Shown in pieces: positions 1 to 7,102 of a stretch of 64,000 nucleotides of DNA. Origin of the DNA: Marivivens sp. LCG002. Lineage in GTDB: Bacteria; Pseudomonadota; Alphaproteobacteria; Rhodobacterales; Rhodobacteraceae. Position numbers and translations under genes: made by a program. The notes under the pieces are model-generated. The model was given only the letters and a program-made list of their open reading frames with translations, was not told the origin of the DNA and searched no databases. Location: assembly GCF_030264275.1 (NCBI RefSeq), contig NZ_CP127165.1:608001-672000 (forward strand). Direction: 5' to 3'. Within the stretch, counting starts at the first letter, position 1; each line of letters starts with the position of its first letter.

Positions 1-233
1 AATCCCGCAACGGTCTCGGGAAGCCCTGCCGCAAGAGCAACCCGACGTGCAGGATTGCCGCCTTCGCCAATGGCGTTCGCAACGATGATCTCACCGACCT
101 GATCCGTAGAAAGGCCAGCGTCGTGCAGGAGCCGCGCAATCACGGGGGCGGCGAGGTCATGGACGTCGTATGCGGCGAATGCCCCGCCGCGCGGGACAAC
201 AGCCGTGCGATATGCCGAAACGATGACGCTCAT
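1..233 (-). CDS. Thiolase family protein, N-terminal part (cut by window edge)
   Basis: The 77 visible residues read MSVIVSAYRT, then a glycine-rich PRGGAFA and a VGEIIVANAIGEGGNPARR stretch, the usual N-terminal fold of thiolases (acyl-CoA acetyltransferases). The active-site cysteine would lie just beyond the window edge, so activity cannot be judged. The ATG overlaps the TGA of the upstream AMP-ligase gene by four bases, so the two are probably translationally coupled and act on the same acyl-CoA. The substrate is unknown. Confidence 0.75.
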   Translation of the reverse strand, partial: MSVIVSAYRTAVVPRGGAFAAYDVHDLAAPVIARLLHDAGLSTDQVGEIIVANAIGEGGNPARRVALAAGLPETVAG

Positions 234-1294
234 AACTGGTCCTTAGCCCAAATCGTAAGGGCGGCGAGATCGGGTTTACCTGACCCCAGCAATGGAAAGC
301 TCGGATGGAACAAGAAACGCTTTGGCCGCGCAACGGGCGGCAAACCGTCCCGCGCGGCGCTTTGAAGTTCCGCAAGGAGGTCGGGATCGGGGGCCCCTTC
401 GATCACCGCGATGATGCTATGGCCGCGCATCGCATCAAGTGCCGTGACCGCCGCCACGAGCCGGCCCCCCGAAGCAAAAGCAAGGACGGCTTCGATGTCT
501 TCGGGAAAGACGTTCGTGTCGGCGACCGTCACCATGCGGGATTTCCTGCCCAAGAGGAAAAGATAGCCCTCTCTCATCTCGGCCATTTCCCCGATGCTCA
601 GAAACCCGTCCCGCCATCGTGTGTCGGGTGCCTCTCCTTGGGCGTAACCGTCAAAGAGATAGGGGCTTTTCACCCAAAGTTCGCCGCCTTCGAGGTTGAT
701 CTCGACCTCTGGATAGGGACGCCCGACAGCGCCTTGGGGCGTGTTCATGTCGGAAAGTGTAATGAAACTCGTCTCTGCGGCCCCGAAAAACTCGTAGAAG
801 GTTGCATTTGGGAAAAGGTCTTGCGTCATCGCTTGTGTGTGCGGATCAAGCCGACCGCCACCGCAGAGGATCAGCCGCAGAGCGGGGATCGGTTCCGAGC
901 GGTCCCGTGCCAAAAGCCTGAGCTGGGTGGGCGTGGCATAAAGCACCGTCGCCGAATGGTCCGATAAAGCGCTTTTCTGCGCGTGGACCCCGAGCCCGCC
1001 CAAGGCCAGGACGTCGGCCCCGAGATGTAGTGCCTCGCTCACCGCATAAAGAGAGAGCGATGTCTCGAACCCGCCGAGCACCGCATAGGTGTCGTCTGGC
1101 TCAAGATCGAACAGGGTGCGGTTCGCCTCGAAACTTGCGATCCAGCTCGCCGCGCTTCGCTTGATCACTTTGGGATGTCCGCTTGTGCCCGACGTGCGCA
1201 CCAACAGATGATCCATTCCCGCCAAAGCGGAAACGGGCGCAATGTCGCCGATCAAAATACGGCTGTGCACGGAATGCTGGAAAACGAGACCCAT
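230..1294 (-). CDS. Short AMP-forming acyl-CoA synthetase-like protein
   Basis: A member of the ANL adenylating enzyme family, 354 residues. The P-loop TSGTSGHPK lies about 30 residues from the chosen start. It is followed by an FFGAAET motif (the family's YGxTE), an IGE in place of the usual TGD, a GRKSRMV hinge, and GSGKPD carrying the likely catalytic lysine near the C-terminus. The ~150-residue N-terminal subdomain of standard acyl-CoA ligases is missing. The ATG was chosen because AAAGGA sits just upstream and longer versions would run into the divergent glycosyltransferase. It is coupled to a thiolase gene downstream. It could be a specialised ligase or an inactive paralogue. Confidence 0.7.
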   Translation of the reverse strand: MGLVFQHSVHSRILIGDIAPVSALAGMDHLLVRTSGTSGHPKVIKRSAASWIASFEANRTLFDLEPDDTYAVLGGFETSLSLYAVSEALHLGADVLALGGLGVHAQKSALSDHSATVLYATPTQLRLLARDRSEPIPALRLILCGGGRLDPHTQAMTQDLFPNATFYEFFGAAETSFITLSDMNTPQGAVGRPYPEVEINLEGGELWVKSPYLFDGYAQGEAPDTRWRDGFLSIGEMAEMREGYLFLLGRKSRMVTVADTNVFPEDIEAVLAFASGGRLVAAVTALDAMRGHSIIAVIEGAPDPDLLAELQSAARDGLPPVARPKRFLFHPSFPLLGSGKPDLAALTIWAKDQL

Positions 1295-1363
1295 GGCGTC
1301 CTTTGGAAAAAGTTGTGCAAGTATATGCAATTCGGGTGAACATCCAATGCCGCCTGAGCTAGA

Positions 1364-2491
1364 GTGCCGAAAAAGCAAAAAGGCCCCCGTTTGAAAATCG
1401 CCGTTGTCGCCACCAATAGCTGGTATCTCTGGAATTTCCGCAAAGAGACGCTTGTTGCGCTGCGCGAAGCGGGGCACGAGGTGATTTGTTTTTGCGGCAA
1501 TCGCGATTACTTCGAACGGCTCTCGCGTCTTGGGGTTGAGGTTCGGAATGTGGAATTCGGTCCAAGGCGGGTCAGGATCGGAACGCTTTGGCAAACACAA
1601 AGAGCGCTGCGGTCCCAACTGGACGATTTCGGGCCTGATGTCGTTCTGGGATTTACCTTGCTCGCCAATGTGCACGTCGGGCTTTGGGGTCCCAAAGCAA
1701 GCCGCTGGATTGCGGTAATCGCGGGGCAGGGCGCTTTGGCCCAATATGGCGCACTGCGCCAAAGGCTCACCCTCGGGCTTCTTCGGCCTATGATGCAAAA
1801 GGCCTCCGCTGTCGTGTTCCAGAACGAGGTCGATCTTGCCGAATGGACCGATGCAGGTCTGGTGCCGCCCAACCGCGCGCATCTTGTGGCGGGATCGGGC
1901 GTCGATCTTGCTGCTTGGCGTCCCGTGCATCCTGCCGAAGGCCCGATCAACGTCCTTTGTCACGCAAGGCTTTTGCGGGCCAAGGGCATCGGGCATTTCC
2001 TCTCGCTCGCCAAGATTGCCCGCGAGAAGGGGCTAGCGACGCGCTTCCACCTTGCAGGCTTTGCGATCCCCGAAACCCAAGGCGGGTTTCCCATTGCCGA
2101 AATCAAAGCGGCCGAGGCACGCGGCGAGATCACCTATCACGGGGCGCTTGATGACGTCAGGCCACTGTTTCAGGGGCGGACGGTGGGATGTCTGCTCTCG
2201 GAATATGGCGAAGGCAAACCGCGGTCCCTGATCGAAGCTTTGGCGGCGGGATGTCCCATTCTCATGTCCAAAATCAGAGGGTGTGACGATCTCGTCGGCG
2301 AAGCAAACGGCGTGTCCGTCGATCTCGGCTCTTCGGGCTGGAGGGCCGAAGCGCTTGCCTTTATCGCCGCGCTTGCTGCCGATGAAGACCTCTATCGGAC
2401 TATGGGCGAGAGAAGCCGCGCCTTGGCGCAATCGAAATTCGATGTCAGGGATAACGTCACAAGGCTCCTAGAGCTTGTCGAGGGAAAATAG
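1364..2491 (+). CDS. GT4-like glycosyltransferase
   Basis: A 375-aa cytosolic protein with two Rossmann-like halves. The N-terminal half begins LKIAVVATNSWYLWNFR. The C-terminal half has a typical GT-B donor-site region, with CHARLLRAKGI near residue 198 and an EYGEGKPRSLIEALAAGCP segment near residue 275 that carries the conserved nucleotide-sugar-binding glutamates. This matches family 4 glycosyltransferases that modify lipids or polysaccharides. The start is a GTG with a weak ribosome site; no in-frame ATG fits. Only about 70 bp separate it from the divergent ligase gene. Donor and acceptor are unknown. Confidence 0.8.
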   Translation: MPKKQKGPRLKIAVVATNSWYLWNFRKETLVALREAGHEVICFCGNRDYFERLSRLGVEVRNVEFGPRRVRIGTLWQTQRALRSQLDDFGPDVVLGFTLLANVHVGLWGPKASRWIAVIAGQGALAQYGALRQRLTLGLLRPMMQKASAVVFQNEVDLAEWTDAGLVPPNRAHLVAGSGVDLAAWRPVHPAEGPINVLCHARLLRAKGIGHFLSLAKIAREKGLATRFHLAGFAIPETQGGFPIAEIKAAEARGEITYHGALDDVRPLFQGRTVGCLLSEYGEGKPRSLIEALAAGCPILMSKIRGCDDLVGEANGVSVDLGSSGWRAEALAFIAALAADEDLYRTMGERSRALAQSKFDVRDNVTRLLELVEGK

Positions 2492-3373
2492 ATGAACCAA
2501 AGACCCGCGATCCTTGGTGTTTTCGCTGTGGTGCTTGCCGCCATCCTCTGGGGATCGACAGGCACGCTTCAGGCGCAGATGCCCGCAGAGCGTATCCCTG
2601 TGGTGGTCGGCGTCGTGCGACTGGTCATTGGGGCGATTGCGCTTTGCGTTCTGGCCTTGGCAACAGGCGCACGCCCGCGCACTCTCGCGCAGTTGCCCTT
2701 AGGGGGCGTCTTCCTCGCGGGATGTTCCATCGGGCTCTATAACCTTCTCTTTTTTCGCGGTGTCGCTCTTGCCGGTGTCGGGGTCGGGACCGCGATCACC
2801 ATCGGCAGTGCGCCGCTTTGGGTGATCGGCTACGAAATCTTGCGCGGGATTATCCCGACGAAGGCCAAATCCTTTGGCCTTGGGCTCTGTCTTGTCGGGG
2901 TTGTCCTTCTCGCGGGGCTCAGTGCCGATGTGCGCCCTGACCCGCTCGGGGTGCTTCTCGGCCTTGGGGCGGGGGCGAGCTATGCTTTTTATTCCCAAGC
3001 GACGAGCGCAATCAAAACCGATCTCGACAGCAGCGCGATTGCCGCGGCGACCTTTTCCGTTGCCGCGCTCGTCACCGCGCCCGCGCTTTTCCTTTATGAT
3101 ACCGCTTGGATCTGGCAGGCCGAGGCGCTTTGGCCGCTCTTGGGTTTGGGCGTTTTGTCGACGGGTGTGGCCTATGCGCTCTATACGTGGGGGCTTCGGC
3201 ATGTCCTTCCTTCGACAGCCGTTACTCTTGCGCTGGTCGAACCGATGACCGCGTTCTTTCTTGCCGTGTTTCTGCTCGGGGAAAGCGTCACCCTGCCGAC
3301 GGGACTAGGGGCAGGGCTTTTGCTGGTGGGCCTCATGCTCGTCACGCGCGCCGAGGCGCGTCGCAAGGCTTAG
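2492..3373 (+). CDS. EamA/DMT-family transporter
   Basis: A 293-aa inner-membrane protein with about ten hydrophobic segments arranged as two EamA repeats. It opens with AILWGSTGTLQ, and the second repeat ends near LVEPMTAFFLAVFLLGE, a signature of the drug/metabolite transporter superfamily. These proteins usually export amino acids, metabolites or drugs. The ATG directly follows the glycosyltransferase stop, so the two are probably co-transcribed. The last four bases overlap the end of the convergent XRE gene. The substrate is not predictable. Confidence 0.87.
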   Translation: MNQRPAILGVFAVVLAAILWGSTGTLQAQMPAERIPVVVGVVRLVIGAIALCVLALATGARPRTLAQLPLGGVFLAGCSIGLYNLLFFRGVALAGVGVGTAITIGSAPLWVIGYEILRGIIPTKAKSFGLGLCLVGVVLLAGLSADVRPDPLGVLLGLGAGASYAFYSQATSAIKTDLDSSAIAAATFSVAALVTAPALFLYDTAWIWQAEALWPLLGLGVLSTGVAYALYTWGLRHVLPSTAVTLALVEPMTAFFLAVFLLGESVTLPTGLGAGLLLVGLMLVTRAEARRKA

Positions 3374-3777
3374 GGCGTGCGCCGCTGCTGTTCGTTCACA
3401 AGCGCAGAGAGGAAATCGGCAAAGCTGTCGTGAATACGTGGATTGTTGATCGCCATGAGCGCGTTGATCGCGCGCTGCCCGCCATCGGACGCAAGGAATT
3501 CGAGACGTGAATCCATTGCAGTGCCGCCGCTTTCCTCGCGCTCAACGCTTTCTTCGAGTTCGGTGATGAGTTGGGTCGGCGAAATCTTGAGCGCTTTGGC
3601 CAGAACGAACAGACGGCTGATCGAAACGCGATTGCCGCCGCTTTCGTATTTCTGGATCTGCTGGAACGAGATTCCCGCCGCTTCCCCAAGCTCGGATTGG
3701 CTCAGGCCCGCGGCCTTGCGGTGCATGCGAAGCAGCATACCCATCGCCTGATCTATATGGTTCGCAGTATTTGTCAT
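3370..3777 (-). CDS. XRE-family transcriptional regulator (PraR-like)
   Basis: A 135-aa cytosolic DNA-binding protein. A Cro/C1-type helix-turn-helix covers roughly residues 14-70, with GLSQSELGEAAGISFQQIQK followed by YESGGNRVSISRL. This FQQIQKYE..NRVS pattern is typical of the alphaproteobacterial PraR-like group. The C-terminus is short and lacks a metabolite-binding domain. Its start overlaps the Lrp-type gene by four bases, so the two regulators form one transcript divergent from the N-hydroxylase operon. The target is unknown, but the neighbouring operon is the obvious candidate. Confidence 0.88.
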   Translation of the reverse strand: MTNTANHIDQAMGMLLRMHRKAAGLSQSELGEAAGISFQQIQKYESGGNRVSISRLFVLAKALKISPTQLITELEESVEREESGGTAMDSRLEFLASDGGQRAINALMAINNPRIHDSFADFLSALVNEQQRRTP

Positions 3778-4277
3778 GCGATTGGCACCCCCTTGCGCGT
3801 GATTACAAATTCTTCTGGAGCGCGTTCCTGTATGCCGGAAATTCGTTCACACCAGGTTTTCAAAACGACAGTTGTTGTCAGCGCAGCCACTTCGGGATGT
3901 CGGGCAAGTCTGTCTCTAAGGTCCTCAAGGATTGTTTGATTGGCCGCTTCGACGAGAACCCGCATGTCGGTGGAGCCCGAAGTCGACCAACAACTGACGA
4001 GTTCGCTCCAGTGCGAGATCGACGAATAAACCATCCCGCAGACATTGCGCCGCAGCCGCACATCGAACATCGCCCTGATCCCCTGAGGCCGTTCCTCCTC
4101 GGGCGCATCCACCTCGATGGTAAAGCGCCTGATGACATTGGCATCGCAAAGTTTTTCGACGTGATGCTTCACGGTCGGGCGGGACAAATCCAGCAACGCG
4201 GCGATCTCGGTGATCGACCTGCGGCTGTTCTCTCGGAGCAACTCGAGAATCACTCGATCTGTTTGGGTAAGCTTCAA
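3774..4277 (-). CDS. Lrp/AsnC-family transcriptional regulator
   Basis: A 167-aa protein. The N-terminal winged helix (residues 1-55) contains LTQTDRVILELLRENSRRS and an AALLDLSRPTVKHHVEKL recognition helix. The remainder resembles a diverged RAM ligand-binding domain, ending in a beta strand-helix unit with TTTVVLKTW. Members of this family usually sense amino acids and control their metabolism or export. It is divergent from the operon at 4404-7101, which encodes an amino-acid-type exporter and a putative N-hydroxylase, and so is the probable local regulator. Confidence 0.85.
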   Translation of the reverse strand: MKLTQTDRVILELLRENSRRSITEIAALLDLSRPTVKHHVEKLCDANVIRRFTIEVDAPEEERPQGIRAMFDVRLRRNVCGMVYSSISHWSELVSCWSTSGSTDMRVLVEAANQTILEDLRDRLARHPEVAALTTTVVLKTWCERISGIQERAPEEFVITRKGVPIA

Positions 4278-4300
4278 CGGGAATCCAAAATGCTAAAACA

Positions 4301-4386
4301 ATCTTTGGTAGATTTTACAAAACGTAGAAGATTTTTCAATTCGAAAGATGATTGGCGAAGAAATCTATCTCAATCTTTACAAAACG
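4301..4386. promoter_or_regulatory. AT-rich divergent control region with repeated elements
   Basis: This 126-bp gap between the Lrp-type regulator and the N-hydroxylase gene is strikingly AT-rich. TTTACAAAACG occurs twice as a direct repeat, at 4314-4324 and 4376-4386, 62 bp apart, about six helical turns. An AATCT-N5-AGATT inverted repeat lies at 4301-4315, and further AATCT copies occur near 4361 and 4372. Spaced degenerate sites of this kind suit an Lrp-type octamer. Binding is inferred. Confidence 0.45.
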
Positions 4387-4403
4387 GCAGATAGAGGAAC
4401 GCC

Positions 4404-5159
4404 ATGACAGGGTACTTCACAAAAGACGACGTTTTCACCACGTTCAATGAGCCAAGCTGGCAGAGGGTCGTTTTCTCTGAGTTTGAATCAACTTTAACCA
4501 GTAAGTCACGTCCTTTTCCGTGTGTCTTTGGTGTGAGCGGGCTCAAGGCGGGGCATGTGCGCTATGCCTTCCCCGATCCGATGACGCCCGAGGCGCTTGC
4601 TCCGATCCTTGCGGACTATCTCGAAAACGCGAGAAGCTTCGGCACGATGACTTCGCTTGTGGTCTTTGGCCGACCGGGTCCCGTCACGCCGATGGAGGAT
4701 TACCGCGATCGGTTCTGGTCTCTCCTTGCTGGGCTTGAAGCCATCGACGGTAAAGCGCGCCCCGCCGAAATATGCCCCGAACTGGACAGCCCGAGCTGGG
4801 AGTTCTGCTTCAACGGAGAGCCGATCTTTGTGGTCTGCAATTCGCCCGCCCATGTGCTGCGCCAGAGCCGTCGCTCGACCTCGTTCATGATCACCCTGCA
4901 ACCGCGCTGGGTTTTCGAAGGGATCACCGACAGCGAAGATCCTGCGGTCTTGCGGTCGCTGCGGATCGTGCGCGAGCGCCTCGAGAAGTTCGATGCCATC
5001 GATACCTCTCCCTATTTGGGGGCCTATGGCGATGTCGAGAACCGCGAGTTCCAGCAGTATTTCCTGGAAGATACGAACGAGGCACCCAAGTGCCCCTTCC
5101 ATCACATGCCGCGCCCCGATGCGGCCGTTCACCCAAGTTCAAAAGGAAAGGTAGCCTAG
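4404..5159 (+). CDS. YqcI/YcgG-family protein, putative heme-dependent N-hydroxylase
   Basis: A 251-aa cytosolic protein of the YqcI/YcgG family. Family hallmarks are an FPCVFG motif near residue 36, DYRDRFWSLLAGLE near 100, SWEFCFNGEPIFVVCNSPAH near 130-150 followed by RQSRRS, FMITLQPRWVF, and a C-terminal EFQQYFLEDTN with a CPFHH end. Characterised relatives such as GntA (guanitoxin), DcsA (D-cycloserine) and AglA are heme enzymes that N-hydroxylate amino or guanidino groups; extending that chemistry here is inference. It leads an operon with a cupin (one-base gap) and an amino-acid-type exporter, which suits a pathway making and exporting an N-oxidised amino-acid derivative. Confidence 0.8.
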   Translation: MTGYFTKDDVFTTFNEPSWQRVVFSEFESTLTSKSRPFPCVFGVSGLKAGHVRYAFPDPMTPEALAPILADYLENARSFGTMTSLVVFGRPGPVTPMEDYRDRFWSLLAGLEAIDGKARPAEICPELDSPSWEFCFNGEPIFVVCNSPAHVLRQSRRSTSFMITLQPRWVFEGITDSEDPAVLRSLRIVRERLEKFDAIDTSPYLGAYGDVENREFQQYFLEDTNEAPKCPFHHMPRPDAAVHPSSKGKVA

Positions 5160-5160
5160 G

Positions 5161-5514
5161 ATGTCACTTGATATCACTGACGCAGTTGAAAGCGATTTCC
5201 GCATTTTCTCGACCCAGATCGACACCACCGAATGGAAAGCCCTGATCTCGCATATGCTCCCCGATCAGGGGTGCATCGAGGTGCAACGGGACGTGGCGGG
5301 CAAGGAACACGCATGGCACCGTCACACCACCGATGAAACGCTCGTCATCCTCGAAGGAAACGTGCGCTTCTATTGGGACCAAGGCGAAAAGATTTGCGGC
5401 CCGGGCACCGTGATCACGCTTCCTGCGGGCACGCTTCATGGTTCTGTCGCGCTTGACGGCGGGGCGACCTATCTCATCGCATTCCATCAAGTGGACCTTC
5501 CCAAGAATGGCTGA
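5161..5514 (+). CDS. Single-domain metal-binding cupin
   Basis: A 117-aa one-domain cupin. Motif 1 is HRHTTDETLVILEG, supplying two histidines and a glutamate, and motif 2 is GPGTVITLPAGTLHGS, supplying the third histidine. All four expected metal ligands are present, so an Fe, Mn or Zn site is likely. The gene begins one base after the N-hydroxylase stop and its end overlaps the exporter start by eight bases. Stand-alone cupins act as dioxygenases, isomerases or small-molecule sensors. In hydrazine-forming pathways a cupin domain rearranges an N-hydroxylated amino acid adduct, a tempting but unproven parallel. Confidence 0.88.
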   Translation: MSLDITDAVESDFRIFSTQIDTTEWKALISHMLPDQGCIEVQRDVAGKEHAWHRHTTDETLVILEGNVRFYWDQGEKICGPGTVITLPAGTLHGSVALDGGATYLIAFHQVDLPKNG

Positions 5515-6790
5515 ACTATCGAAAACCCTGAGCGCTGGCCGCGGGACGGCTTTGATGCTCAATATCGTGTTGGGGGCGGGGCTTTTGTCCCTCCCCGGTC
5601 TCGCCGTTGAAACAGTCGGCTCGTCGGCGCTCCTTGTTTGGGGCGCCTGTGCGCTTGCTGCGATCCCTTTGTTGGCGGTGTTCTACCTGCTTGGTCGACG
5701 CTATTCGGACGCGGGCGGTCTGGCCTCGATCGCGCAGATCGCCTTCGGGCGCTTCGGCTATGTCACCGTCACCTTTCTTTTGCTGGGGGCGGTGATCTTC
5801 GGGCTTCCCGCCATCGCCATCACGGGGGGCCACTATGCCGCCCAGACCTTTGGCGGCTCGGCCCATGTCTATGCAGTCCTCCTTCTGGTGCTGGCGGTGC
5901 TCGCCAATGTCCTTTCGGCCGAAATTGCGGGTCGCGTGAATGCGATCATTGCCTCGACCGTGGTTCTGGCCTTGGTCGTGATCGCGGGTCTGGGTCTGGC
6001 CTTTGTCCGCCCCGATGCATCGATCCTTCCGACGTCGGTGGGTGACATTCCGCCGCTCTCCACCCTCGGTGTTGCGTTCATGATGGTCTTTTTCGCCTTT
6101 ACGGGCTGGGAAGTGAGCGCGAACCTCGGGGGCGAGTTCAAACGGCCCGAGCGCGATTTTCCGACCGCGATTGCTGCTTCTTTCGTGATTGCGGTGGTGC
6201 TCTACGTTGCTCTTGCGGTGGTCGTCGCGGGCGCGGGTAACATTTCGAACTATGCCGCGCCGTTCTCGGCCATCTTCGGCGCACATTTCGGCCCAGTCGG
6301 AAGTGCGGGGGTCGGCGTTCTGTCTATCCTGATGGTCTTTGCCAACCTCTCGGGGGCGGTCTGGGCTGTGTCGCGCATGGTCTATTCGGGCGCGACCGAG
6401 GGCCTGTTTCCGTCTTGGATCGGAACGCTCCGCAATGGGGTGCCTTACCGAGCGGTTTTGCTCACTGTCACGGTTCTTTTGACTGTCACCGTTATTTCGG
6501 GCCTTGGCGACGTCCACTTGGGCAATCTTCTCGTCGCGGCAGGGCAAAACTTTCTTTTGATCTACGGGATTGCAGCTGCCGCGCTTGTGAAACTTGCGCT
6601 CGGTCAAGGTAGCCGCGCTTTGGGTGTGTTGTCTCTGGCCTTGGTAGTGGGACTGATGATTGCGCGCGGGGTCGAGGGGATTTTCTATCCGCTCGCGCTT
6701 ATTGCCTGTGCTGCAATCGTGACCGGAACAAGAAAGCGTCAGGCTGAACGGCTTGGGCAGGACCTAAAAACGGATTGGGAAACGGAATGA
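5507..6790 (+). CDS. APC-family amino-acid permease, YjeH-like exporter
   Basis: A 427-aa inner-membrane protein with about twelve hydrophobic segments. It begins with GTALMLNIVLGAGLLSLPGLA and continues with LGRRYSDAGGLASIAQIAFG, close to E. coli YjeH, an exporter of methionine and branched-chain amino acids. The ATG at 5507 was chosen over an earlier in-frame codon because the longer form would run deep into the cupin gene. It overlaps the cupin by eight bases, and its TGA is overlapped by the next ATG. Export of the operon's amino-acid-like product is the natural reading; import remains possible. Confidence 0.85.
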   Translation: MAELSKTLSAGRGTALMLNIVLGAGLLSLPGLAVETVGSSALLVWGACALAAIPLLAVFYLLGRRYSDAGGLASIAQIAFGRFGYVTVTFLLLGAVIFGLPAIAITGGHYAAQTFGGSAHVYAVLLLVLAVLANVLSAEIAGRVNAIIASTVVLALVVIAGLGLAFVRPDASILPTSVGDIPPLSTLGVAFMMVFFAFTGWEVSANLGGEFKRPERDFPTAIAASFVIAVVLYVALAVVVAGAGNISNYAAPFSAIFGAHFGPVGSAGVGVLSILMVFANLSGAVWAVSRMVYSGATEGLFPSWIGTLRNGVPYRAVLLTVTVLLTVTVISGLGDVHLGNLLVAAGQNFLLIYGIAAAALVKLALGQGSRALGVLSLALVVGLMIARGVEGIFYPLALIACAAIVTGTRKRQAERLGQDLKTDWETE

Positions 6791-7101
6791 ACACCATTGT
6801 TTTGGACATGAACGGGAATACCGCACGCGTAAAACATGCCCTCTCGAACCTGAACGGTGCGCAGGTCGAATTGGTCGAACAATTCGTCGAGCAGATCGTC
6901 CGCTGTTATGATCCCGACGTTGTGCGCAGCTTTCTCGAGGCGCGCAATGACCCACGGATTGAAAGCATTCTGGCGCTTGCCGCCGATCTCGAAGACGAAA
7001 AACGCGATCAGCTGCTCTTTGCAGCAGAAGATCTCTATGACAGCGCCCAAAGCGAGGCGCTGCCTATTTTGTCGTGTGCCTGCGAAGCGCGGCTGACCTA
7101 G
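6787..7101 (+). CDS. Conserved-looking small protein of unknown function
   Basis: I do not recognise this 104-aa protein. It is predicted soluble, mostly helical and acidic, with a QVELVEQFVEQIVRCYDPDVV stretch in the first half and a CAC near the C-terminus. It has no signal peptide or membrane segment. The ATG overlaps the permease TGA (ATGA), so it is translationally coupled as the last gene of the N-hydroxylase operon and stops one base before the convergent tex gene ends. It may be an accessory or binding partner for the pathway. Confidence 0.72.
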   Translation: MNTIVLDMNGNTARVKHALSNLNGAQVELVEQFVEQIVRCYDPDVVRSFLEARNDPRIESILALAADLEDEKRDQLLFAAEDLYDSAQSEALPILSCACEARLT

Positions 7102-7102
7102 C

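Noticed and set aside
3370-3777. XRE regulator as the ScfR/PccR that would bind the prpE motifs
   Set aside because: At 135 aa it lacks the large ligand-binding domain of ScfR proteins and is of the PraR-like type.
5516-6607. 363-codon open frame antisense to the permease
   Set aside because: Charged low-complexity mirror of a membrane protein, as expected from hydrophobic codons read in reverse.
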